Assembly: GCA_900553125.1 (NCBI GenBank)
Contig: USCB01000018.1
Coordinates: 1-31,949 of the forward strand
Length of the DNA: 31,949 bases
Direction: 5' to 3'
From: an uncultured Clostridium sp.
GTDB lineage: Bacteria; Bacillota; Clostridia; TANB77; CAG-508
This document shows positions 1-7,199 of the stretch, piece after piece. Each line of letters starts with the position of its first letter. Position 1 is the first letter of the stretch. A model generated the notes under the pieces. The model was not told the origin of the DNA. It did not search any database and saw only the letters and a program-made list of their open reading frames with translations. Position numbers and translations under genes: made by a program.

Positions 1-54
1 ATTTCGCATTGGGGACGGTTCTTTTCGCGAAAAGAACCGTCCCCAATGCGAAAT
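1..54. repeat. 54-bp perfect palindrome, GGGGACGGTTC family
   Basis: The first 54 bases are fully self-complementary with no loop, centred between 27 and 28. The inner part (GGGGACGGTTCTTTTCG and its complement) recurs in the palindrome at 9868-9919. The last base overlaps the stop codon of the YihY gene, so as RNA it would form a very stable hairpin right after that gene and may end its transcript, although there is no clear T-run inside the window. It may extend beyond the left edge. REP-like mobile palindromes are one possible explanation; no transposase is in view. Confidence 0.9.
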
Positions 55-881
55 TACAATCTCACTCTATTAACCCACTTATTAAATTCTGCCCCCAAAA
101 ACACCGTATAAAAACATGAATAAGTCCACATCATTATAAGCATCAAAGTAGTCAAACTTCCATAAGTCCAAGAAAAACCTTTAAAAATATACAAATATTT
201 AGAAAATACAAAAGAAACAACATTAAGGGCAATTGCTCCAAAAACAGCACCCCATAGTTGACTTTTAAATGTTACTTTATGTTTTGGCATAAATTTGTAC
301 AATAGTAAAAACACAAGAAATGTTGCAAAAATAAATAGCAGTTCAGTAAATATAGATGAAACTGTATTAAAATTTTCAAATCCTCCAAAATGTTCTTGTA
401 TTATATTTTTTAAACTACTACCAAATACAAGCATAGTAAGTCCTACGACTATTAATACAATAAATAAAACTGTTTCTATAAGCACACTAAGTCTTAAATA
501 TATATATGAACTTTGTTTTTTTTCATTTGTCTTATAAACTACCTGTAACCCCTTTGTTAAGGCAAATAATCCTTTTCCTGCTGCCCAGATTGTGAATATT
601 ATTGACACAGAAACTGTACCAATCGATTTAGAATATACTTCCTGAACAATGCTTAAAACAAATTCGTTCATCCCTGATGGAATGATTTTAGAAATCGCCT
701 CAAATAACGTTTTTGGCTGAATATTGGTGTATTGAATTAAGGTTATTAGCAAAATAATAAATGGTATAAAAGATAATATTGTATAATATGCGCATTCTGC
801 AGAACATTCTCCTATTCTGTCAACTTTGATATTATACAATAGTTTTGCAATATCTTTATACCATTTTTTTATTTTCTCCAT
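54..881 (-). CDS. YihY/BrkB family inner membrane protein
   Basis: Predicted integral membrane protein of 275 residues, near the usual length for the YihY/virulence factor BrkB family. Several hydrophobic segments are visible (about residues 30-50, 88-108, 130-155, 175-200, 208-230, 240-262). The family signature near the N-terminus, AYYTILSFIPFIILL, and the later WTYGSLTTLMLIMMW stretch are typical. The name ribonuclease BN sometimes given to the family is a historical misassignment; the real function is unknown, possibly transport or envelope related. The start is well supported: GGAGG lies 8 bases before the ATG. The gene lies downstream of a DUF308 gene, with a 16-bp inverted repeat between them, and may be its own transcription unit. 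Confidence 0.9.
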   Translation of the reverse strand: MEKIKKWYKDIAKLLYNIKVDRIGECSAECAYYTILSFIPFIILLITLIQYTNIQPKTLFEAISKIIPSGMNEFVLSIVQEVYSKSIGTVSVSIIFTIWAAGKGLFALTKGLQVVYKTNEKKQSSYIYLRLSVLIETVLFIVLIVVGLTMLVFGSSLKNIIQEHFGGFENFNTVSSIFTELLFIFATFLVFLLLYKFMPKHKVTFKSQLWGAVFGAIALNVVSFVFSKYLYIFKGFSWTYGSLTTLMLIMMWTYSCFYTVFLGAEFNKWVNRVRL

Positions 882-922
882 TTTGACATCCTCCGAAAAC
901 TTACTTCTTCCACTTCAACATT

Positions 923-995
923 TTTTGCTCGGCTCTGGAGTTTTTGTATACAATGGTGCCAAAATAAAACTATATTAAACCAGAACCGAGCAAAA
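923..995. repeat. 16-bp inverted repeat with 41-base spacer
   Basis: TTTTGCTCGGCTCTGG at 923-938 faces its complement at 980-995 with a single mismatch. It fills most of the space between the DUF308 gene and the yihY gene. Neither side has a good T-run, so it is not a classical intrinsic terminator. It could be a structured leader of yihY or a small palindromic insertion. Confidence 0.6.
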
Positions 996-1018
996 GTGGT
1001 TTACAAACTAAGATTAGA

Positions 1019-1564
1019 TTAGCTTAGCTTACTTACATTATTTAAAAACATTATACTTTCTATTGCATCAAGTACTGAATATATTACAACAGTAACTCCT
1101 AGTGTTACAATAACAGCTCCTGAATTACAAATAATAAATATTCCACAAACTGCCATTATTAAAGCAATTACTAAACTATATATCCAAACATTTGACTCAA
1201 TTGCTTTTAATTTTATAGATAAATTGATTCGAAGAATTGCACTATAAACAATCCATAAACCTATGATTATTCTAAATATAGCTCCTATTTGTGTACTATA
1301 GCAAATTGTTACAATTCCAAGTACTATTGCTATAATTCCATATGCTATATCATAATTGTAAAAGTCATATTTTCCTTTGTTTTCAAAGTAGGTAATAATT
1401 TTATATAAACCAACTAGCCCAAACATAACTCCTAAAATAATTGCAATAAATTTTATTGTTCCCTCCGGATTTGCAACTAGAATTGCTCCAAGTATTGCAA
1501 ATATGATTGATGTGACAAGTGATGTAACTCCTGTTTTCTTTAAAACTTTTTCTAAATATTCCAT
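1019..1564 (-). CDS. DUF308 (HdeD-like) membrane protein
   Basis: A 181-residue protein made of about six hydrophobic segments in pairs, with short polar linkers, matching the DUF308/HdeD pattern of repeated two-helix units (for example IIFAILGAILVANPEGTI, then IAYGIIAIVLGIVTI, then LVIALIMAVCGIFII). HdeD of E. coli is linked to acid stress; the clostridial relatives have no defined role. A consensus ribosome binding site (AGGAGG) precedes the ATG. It is the last gene of the run MMPL transporter, heptad-repeat protein, DUF308, and is probably co-transcribed with them, 69 bases after the heptad gene. The family call is firm; the function is not known. Confidence 0.85.
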   Translation of the reverse strand: MEYLEKVLKKTGVTSLVTSIIFAILGAILVANPEGTIKFIAIILGVMFGLVGLYKIITYFENKGKYDFYNYDIAYGIIAIVLGIVTICYSTQIGAIFRIIIGLWIVYSAILRINLSIKLKAIESNVWIYSLVIALIMAVCGIFIICNSGAVIVTLGVTVVIYSVLDAIESIMFLNNVSKLS

Positions 1565-1633
1565 TTTTTATTTCCTCCTTTGAATCTTTATTTTTATAAA
1601 TTTTACCTTAAAAATATTTTTAAGTCAAGAAAA

Positions 1634-3349
1634 TTATTTTAAATTATCAACTTTTAAAACATACTTATAAGAACCGCTATTTTTAGCCAAATCCATTAAT
1701 TTTTCGACCCTATTTTGAGCTCCCTTAACATCGCCATTTACAAAATTATAAATAGTATTAATACCGTCATTATCAAACTGTTTCATTCCATCTGATAGTG
1801 TGATAGCACCATCAGATAATGTTTTAGCTGCATCATTTAACTGACTGCTGCTGCTTTTTATAGTTTCACTGTTTGAATTTAAAGTATCAATTCCGCTCTT
1901 TAATTCTTTAGCTCCATTAGATAAGGTACTTGTTCCATCACTTAAGCTCTTAGCTCCACTTGATAATGTGTTTGATCCACTTTCCAATTTATCTAATCCT
2001 GCTCGTAACTCTGGAGAACCACTAACCAACTGATTAATTCCTGATGTTACTTGGCTTGATACTCCTTTTAATGTTTGTAAAGAAGATTTAAGTGTATTTA
2101 ATCCAGTTAAAATTTGAGTTGTTTCTGTTTCCATAGCTTTATTGTATGCTGCTCTTTCAGTAGCTGTATTTTTTCCTAAGCTTAAAATTTGTTCATCCAA
2201 TTTAGCAACCTCTTCTGATAATTCTCTTTTTGTTTCTCCATCTTCCAAAGAATTTACAGTTGTTTCAAGGTTCTTCTTAGTAGCCTTTAAAGTTGCAACT
2301 GAAGTTTCTGTAGCTGTTCCTAATGCTGTTAATGTTTTAGCTGTTTCAGAGTTTTTAGAAGTAGATGCTTTTATATTTTCAATAGAATTATCAACTGCTG
2401 TTTCCATTTTAGAAATTCCACCATCTATTGCATCAGCTCCTGTTTTTATACTTCCAATTGCTGAAATTATAGTAGATAAATTACTTTTTAAATCTTTTAT
2501 TCCACTTGATAAACTTGAACTTCCTTCTGCTATTTTTTTAGTATTTTCGTTTACAGAAGATATTCCATCATTTATCTTAGAATAATTTGTACTTACTGTA
2601 TTTACACCATTTGCATAAGTTGTAACACCTGTGTTAAATTCACCCATTTTTTCTGAATAAGTATTGGCTCCATCTTTTAGAGTTTGACTTCCACTTACCA
2701 ATTGGTTGCTTGCATCTTTTAGAGTTTGACTTTGTTCATATAGACCATCAAATTCATCTAAAAAGTCCAAATTATTGTCAAAAACATTTGATTCAATGTA
2801 CATATACATATTTCCTAATTCAAAATCTTTGGCATCTGCCTCTATTACAACATTTTCTGGAATATCTATTTCATCAATATCCAAACTTTCTTGCATACCT
2901 GGCATACTAATTCCAAGAATAACTGAGTTTGTTCCATTATTTATTACTTTACCACTAGATATTGTAACATTAGAAAATTTTTCATTATCTAAAATAGTTC
3001 CACACGCTACAATATAAGGTGTATACATTGTAACTTGCTTTCCATCAATTGTTTCTATTTTCTTATCTTTATTTGTAAAATTAATTTCAATTTTAACCTT
3101 TCCAGACTTTCCTTTTAAATCATCAATAGAGATTTCATTTCCATCTAAGTAGTATTTGATAGACGTATCTATTGGCATATCTTCATTTTTATCTTCTCCA
3201 TTTGAAGTTGCTTTATAAACTGCTCCTATATTATTTACCTTGCAATACATTGTGTCTTTCTCATTTATTGCATAAATTGGTAATGTGTATAATCCACACA
3301 TTGTGACTGTACTTGCTATACATATGGCTTTTTTTACTCCATTATTCAT
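1634..3349 (-). CDS. secreted Leu-x-x-Gly heptad-repeat protein (YhgE/Pip-like partner of MMPL)
   Basis: 571 residues. The N-terminus (about 1-27) is a signal peptide ending near YALP/IYA, and there is no clear C-terminal anchor. Residues 28-205 form a globular domain. From about 206 to 545 the protein is a long coiled coil with repeats of the type L-x-S/D-G-x-x-x-L (LVSGSQTLKDG, LESGSNTLSSG, LSDGTSTLSNG), the X-X-X-Leu-X-X-Gly pattern seen in extracytoplasmic parts of YhgE/Pip-type proteins. In Firmicutes such proteins are commonly encoded beside MMPL/RND transporters and may extend them across the wall; that role is inference. The gene lies 50 bases after the MMPL gene and has an AAAGGAG ribosome site. 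Its leader carries a decayed relative of the GGGGACGGTTC palindromes (about 3368-3397). Confidence 0.82.
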   Translation of the reverse strand: MNNGVKKAICIASTVTMCGLYTLPIYAINEKDTMYCKVNNIGAVYKATSNGEDKNEDMPIDTSIKYYLDGNEISIDDLKGKSGKVKIEINFTNKDKKIETIDGKQVTMYTPYIVACGTILDNEKFSNVTISSGKVINNGTNSVILGISMPGMQESLDIDEIDIPENVVIEADAKDFELGNMYMYIESNVFDNNLDFLDEFDGLYEQSQTLKDASNQLVSGSQTLKDGANTYSEKMGEFNTGVTTYANGVNTVSTNYSKINDGISSVNENTKKIAEGSSSLSSGIKDLKSNLSTIISAIGSIKTGADAIDGGISKMETAVDNSIENIKASTSKNSETAKTLTALGTATETSVATLKATKKNLETTVNSLEDGETKRELSEEVAKLDEQILSLGKNTATERAAYNKAMETETTQILTGLNTLKSSLQTLKGVSSQVTSGINQLVSGSPELRAGLDKLESGSNTLSSGAKSLSDGTSTLSNGAKELKSGIDTLNSNSETIKSSSSQLNDAAKTLSDGAITLSDGMKQFDNDGINTIYNFVNGDVKGAQNRVEKLMDLAKNSGSYKYVLKVDNLK

Positions 3350-3367
3350 AATTAATTATCTCCTTTC

Positions 3368-3397
3368 ACTTTTGGGACCATCGGGGTCGGTTCCACT
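3368..3397. repeat. degenerate fragment of the GGGACGGTTC repeat family
   Basis: The short spacer between the MMPL and heptad-repeat genes holds GGGACCATCGGGGTCGGTTCC. Read on the minus strand this is GGAACCGACCCCGATGGTCC, close to the half palindrome GAACCGTCCCCAATG of the elements at 1-54 and 9868-9919. It no longer folds as a perfect palindrome. Confidence 0.45.
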
Positions 3398-3399
3398 AT

Positions 3400-5472
3400 T
3401 TATTTTACTTCTTTCATCCCAATTGTTGTCTTACATATAATTTTATCAAACATCATCAAAAATGTTGGAAGTGCAAGTATTACACTTATCATACTTACTA
3501 CTGCTCCTCTTGAAATAAGGATACATAGTGAACTTATCATTTCGATTTGAGAGTAAACACCTACTCCAAATGTTGCTCCAAAGAAACACAAACCACTTAC
3601 AACTATTGAACTTATTGATGTTCCAAGTGCATAGTCCATAGCCTCTTTCTTGCTTAAACCTTCTTTTCTCTTTTGAGTATATTTGTTTGTTATTAAAATT
3701 GCATAATCTATTGTTGCGCCAAGTTGTATTGTTCCTATTACTATTGATGCTACAAATGGTACTTGATTTCCCATATATGCTGGAATTCCCATATTTATAA
3801 ATATTGCAAATTCTATTACTATTATTAAGATAACTGGTAATGAAACAGATTGTAATACTATAAACATTAATGCAAATATTACACCAATTGAGAATGTGTT
3901 TACACTATTAAAATCATGATTTGCGATTTCAACTAGGTCTTTCATAAGTGGACCTTCTCCTGCCATCAAGCCATTTTCGTCGTATGATTTTATTATGTCA
4001 TTTACTTGAGCAATTTGATTATTTAACTCATCTGTTGCATTTTCATATTTTGAACTTATTATTATCATTTGATATTTATCACTTGTAAATAATTTTAATA
4101 TACTTTCTGGTAAAAATTCAGCTGGCATATTTAGCTTATCTGTTATTTTTGAATAACTTAAACTCATTTTTATTCCATCTAAATTATCAATTTTCTCAAG
4201 CATTTCTGCAACTTTATCATCTGGTATATTTTTATCTATTAATACAAGTTCTGTTGAAACCATATCAAAATCATTTGCTAAAGTATCATTTGCTTGAACA
4301 CTTGGTAATGTTTTTGGCAAGCCACTCATTAAGTTATAATAGCTTTCTGTATGAGTGTATCCATAAACTGCAAATGGTAAAATTATAACAAATGTTACCG
4401 CAATTGCTTTAGAATGATTTATTACAAAGTTTTTCACTCCTGTAAATTTAGGTAATATATCTTTGTGTGCTGTTTTCGTTATTAATTTATCAAAAACTAA
4501 TATCAAGCTTGGTAAAATTGTTACTGTAGAAATTACACCTAATGCAACACCTTTTGCCATAACTAAACCTATATCTTTTCCAAGTGTTAAGCTCATTGTG
4601 CATAATGCTAAGAATCCCGCTATTGTTGTAAGTGAGCTTCCTACAACAGATTTTAAGGTGTCAGCTATTGCTAGTGCCATTGCCTTATCGTTATTACTTT
4701 CTGTTTCTTTTTGATGTTTGTAACTATGGTACAAGAAAATTCCAAAGTCCATTGTTACACCTAGCTGTAGCACCGCACTTATTGCTTTTGTTATATATGA
4801 TATTTCATGAAATATGACATTTGTTCCCATATTATATAATACTGAAATTCCAATATTTCCCAACAATATAAATGGCATTGCGTATGAGTCTAACGCAACT
4901 CCTAGGATTATTGCACATAGTATAACTGCAATTATTACATATATTATTACTTCTGAATTACATATATTTTTTATATCTAAGTTTGTTGCAGACATTCCAC
5001 TAATTTTACAATTTTCATCAGTAATATCTCTTAGTTTCTGAATTGCATCTAGTGTTCTATCTTCAGCAATTCCATCTTCAAATGTAACTAAAACTGCTGT
5101 TGTTCCATCTTCTTTATAAATTTCCTTTAATACATCATCTGGTAACATATCCACTGGAATTTGACTTCCTGTTACATCTGTTATTCCCATTACGTCTTTT
5201 ACTGAATCAATCTTTCTGAAGTCATTTTCCAGATTGATTAGATTTTTTTGTGGCATATCTTTTACTAGTACTATCGAAAATGAACCCATTCTAAAGTCTT
5301 CTGATAGGATTTTTTCTCCTCGTACTGTTTCTATGTCACTTGGTAAATATGATAATATATCATAATTTACTCTTGTTGCCATCATTCCGTATATTGATGG
5401 TATACATAGTAATACTGCTATTATTAGTATCACTATTTTGTGTTTACATATGAATTCACCAAATTTTTTCAT
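3400..5472 (-). CDS. MMPL family RND-type exporter
   Basis: 690 residues, a usual length for a Firmicutes MMPL protein. The layout is two halves, each with one helix, a large external loop, then five helices: first helix about 13-32, loop 33-175, helices 178-330; second half helix about 355-372, loop 373-525, helices 528-680. Each half keeps the proton-relay motif of the family, GVTMDFGIFLYHSY and GATIDYAILITNKY. Such pumps move lipids, drugs or other amphiphiles using the proton gradient; the substrate here is unknown. It is the first gene of a run with the heptad-repeat and DUF308 genes and starts about 190 bases from a consensus promoter that carries two operator-like palindromes. The divergent tetR is the likely repressor. 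Confidence 0.93.
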   Translation of the reverse strand: MKKFGEFICKHKIVILIIAVLLCIPSIYGMMATRVNYDILSYLPSDIETVRGEKILSEDFRMGSFSIVLVKDMPQKNLINLENDFRKIDSVKDVMGITDVTGSQIPVDMLPDDVLKEIYKEDGTTAVLVTFEDGIAEDRTLDAIQKLRDITDENCKISGMSATNLDIKNICNSEVIIYVIIAVILCAIILGVALDSYAMPFILLGNIGISVLYNMGTNVIFHEISYITKAISAVLQLGVTMDFGIFLYHSYKHQKETESNNDKAMALAIADTLKSVVGSSLTTIAGFLALCTMSLTLGKDIGLVMAKGVALGVISTVTILPSLILVFDKLITKTAHKDILPKFTGVKNFVINHSKAIAVTFVIILPFAVYGYTHTESYYNLMSGLPKTLPSVQANDTLANDFDMVSTELVLIDKNIPDDKVAEMLEKIDNLDGIKMSLSYSKITDKLNMPAEFLPESILKLFTSDKYQMIIISSKYENATDELNNQIAQVNDIIKSYDENGLMAGEGPLMKDLVEIANHDFNSVNTFSIGVIFALMFIVLQSVSLPVILIIVIEFAIFINMGIPAYMGNQVPFVASIVIGTIQLGATIDYAILITNKYTQKRKEGLSKKEAMDYALGTSISSIVVSGLCFFGATFGVGVYSQIEMISSLCILISRGAVVSMISVILALPTFLMMFDKIICKTTIGMKEVK

Positions 5473-5530
5473 ACTTTTTTCTTCCTTTCTTTTGGCTCAA
5501 TTGGTGACGTGATTTTTTTCCTTTTTTTCT

Positions 5531-5585
5531 CTTTTGGGGACGAAGATTTTTGGGTACTTTCTCTTTTGGTGGCGGAGAATTTTGG
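5531..5585. repeat. two tandem copies of a CTTTTGGGGACGGAGAATTT-like unit
   Basis: Two related 23-base units at 5531-5553 and 5563-5585 sit in the long leader of the MMPL operon. Each is followed by GGTACTTT. An inverted third copy lies at about 6584-6606, on the other side of tetR. Their GGGGACG core links them to the palindromes at 1-54 and 9868-9919. Confidence 0.6.
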
Positions 5586-5638
5586 GTACTTTTTGGGGGC
5601 ATATATTTTTTGCACTTCTATATTTCACGCACGCAATT

Positions 5639-5651
5639 TGACTGCTAGTCA
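5639..5651. promoter_or_regulatory. candidate TetR operator O2, TGACTGCTAGTCA
   Basis: A perfect 5-bp inverted repeat around a 3-bp centre. It lies just downstream of the -10 element of the MMPL promoter, at roughly +10 to +20. The second, near-identical site at 5682-5694 is centred 43 bp away, about four helical turns. The match between the two sites and their position argue for binding by the neighbouring TetR-type protein; binding itself is inferred. Confidence 0.6.
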
Positions 5652-5666
5652 TTTTTCACTTTACAC

Positions 5667-5695
5667 ATTGTAGCACTTTTGTGACCATTAGTCAA
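5667..5695 (-). promoter_or_regulatory. sigma-A promoter of the MMPL operon with operator O1 on its -35
   Basis: On the minus strand TTGACT (5690-5695) and TACAAT (5667-5672) are separated by exactly 17 bases. The palindrome TGACCATTAGTCA (5682-5694), like TGACTGCTAGTCA at 5639-5651, covers the -35 box. A repressor on both sites would bracket the -10 region. The mRNA leader to the MMPL start is about 190 bases. Confidence 0.75.
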
Positions 5696-5713
5696 TATTT
5701 TTTCATAAAATTG

Positions 5714-5742
5714 TTGACTATTTTTTTATTTTGTGGGATAAT
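5714..5742 (+). promoter_or_regulatory. sigma-A promoter of tetR
   Basis: TTGACT (5714-5719), 17 bases, then GATAAT (5737-5742). Its -35 box stands 18 bases from the -35 box of the opposing MMPL promoter, so a protein bound at the operators could act on both genes. TTGACTA here also resembles a half operator. Confidence 0.7.
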
Positions 5743-5791
5743 AAGTTACATAATATAGAATAATATATAAAAAGAATCGAGGTATATGCTT

Positions 5792-6386
5792 ATGAAAAAA
5801 TCGGAAGAAAATAAAAAATTAAAAGAGGAAACCCTTCTTAGCTCTGCTTTTAACTTATTTACTAAAAAGGGATTTAAAGAAACTTCTATTCAGGATATTG
5901 CAGAAAAAGCTGGAGTTGGTAAAGGTACCTTCTATTTGTATTTTAAGGATAAATATGATATTCAAGATAAATTAATTGAAAGAAAATCACGGTAAACTTT
6001 TTGCTGACGCTGTGAAGGCTTTGAAAAAAACTGATATTGTGGATTTTGAAGACCAGATTATTTTTATTATTGAACATATTATTGATGCTTTAACAAAAAA
6101 TCACTTACTTCTTAAGTTCATTTCTAAAAATCTTTCTCTTGGAATTTATAATGAGGCAGTTAACAGAATTGCTGATTTGCCTTATGATGATGGTTCTATT
6201 TTTAGTATTTTTATGAATGGTGTTGAAAAAAATAATATTGAACTTAAATGCCCTGAGGCTACTTTGTTTATGATTATTGAGCTTGCTAGTTCTACATCTT
6301 TTAATTCTATTTTATATGGTATGCCTCTTCCTATTGATGAGTTTAAACCTATTTTATTTGAGGAGATTAGAAAGTTGTTAAAATAA
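5792..6386 (+). pseudogene. TetR family regulator, broken by a +1 frameshift
   Basis: The only plus-strand gene. The N-terminal helix-turn-helix domain reads TSIQDIAEKAGVGKGTFYLYF, a textbook TetR DNA-binding domain, in the frame that stops at 5995. The ligand-binding domain continues in the next frame (KLFADAVKALKK onward) to the stop at 6386. Removing one base near 5992-5993 in the string CACGGTAAAC joins them as ERKSRKLFADAVKA, about 197 residues, normal for the family. The ATG at 5792 has a better distance (9 bases) from the GAGG ribosome site than the ATG at 5786. It should repress the divergent MMPL operon. As written the product would be only the DNA-binding domain; a sequencing error is an equally good explanation. 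Confidence 0.85.
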
Positions 6387-6508
6387 ATATCCCAAACCAA
6401 CCACTAAAATACTGCTCTTCAGGTACCCGTTAAGAATATCTGCAGTACGCGAAATAGGTTTTTCGTCCATATAGCTTTCGCGTGCAGGTTCCTGACCAAA
6501 TGCACTTA
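6378..6508 (-). pseudogene. unidentified GC-richer coding-like remnant
   Basis: An open stretch of about 42 codons, ending at the TAA at 6378-6380, that reads SAFGQEPARESYMDEKPISR and then a hydrophobic tail SSILVVGLGYLF. It has no good start and is preceded by an in-frame stop. Base composition is clearly richer in G+C than everything around it. It may be the C-terminus of a lost gene. I do not recognise the family. The same stretch can also fold (see the entry at 6420-6494), so coding is not certain. Confidence 0.3.
6420..6494. other. nested imperfect stem, possible structured DNA/RNA element
   Basis: Three nested stems are visible: CAGGTAC with GTTCCTG (one mismatch), CTGCA with TGCAG, and CGCGAAA with TTTCGCG. 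The right side is continuous while the left side has 13-base and 3-base bulges; the terminal loop is about 21 bases. It lies just after the tetR gene and could act in ending its transcript, or be the remnant of a mobile element end. Confidence 0.35.
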
Positions 6509-6583
6509 TAATTATTTATTTTTATTTAGGGAAAATTTCTGATAAAACTATCAAAAAATCGCCGTCACTAAAAAGAAGGTGCT

Positions 6584-6607
6584 CCAAAATTCTCCGTCCC
6601 CAAAAGG
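6584..6607. repeat. inverted third copy of the CTTTTGGGGACGG unit
   Basis: CCAAAATTCTCCGTCCCC followed by AAAAGG is the reverse complement of the units at 5531-5553 and 5563-5585. The copies therefore face each other across tetR. It lies just downstream of the TVP38-like gene. Confidence 0.55.
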
Positions 6608-6629
6608 AACATGTCCCAAAAATACAAAT

Positions 6630-7199
6630 CTAAATCATATAAGCAAAAACACTATACATTATCAATGCTAAAGGCTTTCCTAAAATTATTATAATCAAAA
6701 ACTTTTTAAAAGAAATATTGCTAAGCCCAGAAATATAACATAAAAGGTCATCTGGAAGTCCTGGTAAAACAATTCCCCATAAAAAAACTTTTTCAAATTT
6801 ATTTGTCCTTATATATCCTAAATACTTATCAACTTGTTCTTTCTTAAATAAACTATTTATTAGCCTTAAGCCATATATTTTAGACAAGTAATATGCTGCA
6901 ATTGAGCCTATTACTAATCCGATTTCATTATATATAAATCCCCATAGAGGACCAAAAGCAAGAACTCCTGCTAGGCAGCTTGCTCCACCTGGTATTACAG
7001 GAAAAACTACCTGTACAATTTGAATAAATATAAAAAACATGGGGGCAAAAAATCCAAACTTTTTTATATAATCAATTAAAATATTTTTATCTCTAAATAT
7101 TCCTAATTTTATTCCATAAATAATAAAAATTACTATTAATATAGTCATAATAATTGTAACTATATTAAACAAATTTCTTAACCATTTCTTCTTTTTCAT
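6630..7199 (-). CDS. TVP38/TMEM64 (SNARE-associated, DedA-like) membrane protein
   Basis: 189 residues. Hydrophobic helices occur at about 11-30, 49-70, 78-105 and 140-188. The family features are visible: the proline-rich re-entrant stretch FIQIVQVVFPVIPGGASCLA and the later G-x-PGLPDDLLCYISGLS motif. TVP38/DedA proteins are thought to help lipids cross or move within the membrane. The reading frame starts inside the end of the glycosyltransferase gene (35-base overlap), so the two are translationally coupled, which suits a shared role in membrane glycolipid metabolism. Its own ribosome site would lie in the upstream gene's coding sequence. Confidence 0.85.
   Translation of the reverse strand: MKKKKWLRNLFNIVTIIMTILIVIFIIYGIKLGIFRDKNILIDYIKKFGFFAPMFFIFIQIVQVVFPVIPGGASCLAGVLAFGPLWGFIYNEIGLVIGSIAAYYLSKIYGLRLINSLFKKEQVDKYLGYIRTNKFEKVFLWGIVLPGLPDDLLCYISGLSNISFKKFLIIIILGKPLALIMYSVFAYMI

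Noticed and set aside
295..537. Plus-strand frames across the whole window opposite minus-strand genes (for example 295-537, 2142-2585, 4463-4714, 19850-20140, 29336-29710)
   Set aside because: They are shadows of well-recognised minus-strand genes; their products are low-complexity and lack ribosome sites.
923..995. Intrinsic terminator between the DUF308 and yihY genes
   Set aside because: The stem is good but the loop is 41 bases and no T-run follows on either strand; it is kept only as an inverted repeat.
5531..5600. Short CRISPR-like repeats in the MMPL leader
   Set aside because: Only two imperfect units 9 bases apart, no spacers of regular length and no cas genes in the window.
6420..6494. 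Integron attC site or tRNA-like fold
   Set aside because: The nested stem has no recognisable attC core boxes, no cloverleaf or CCA end, and no integrase nearby.
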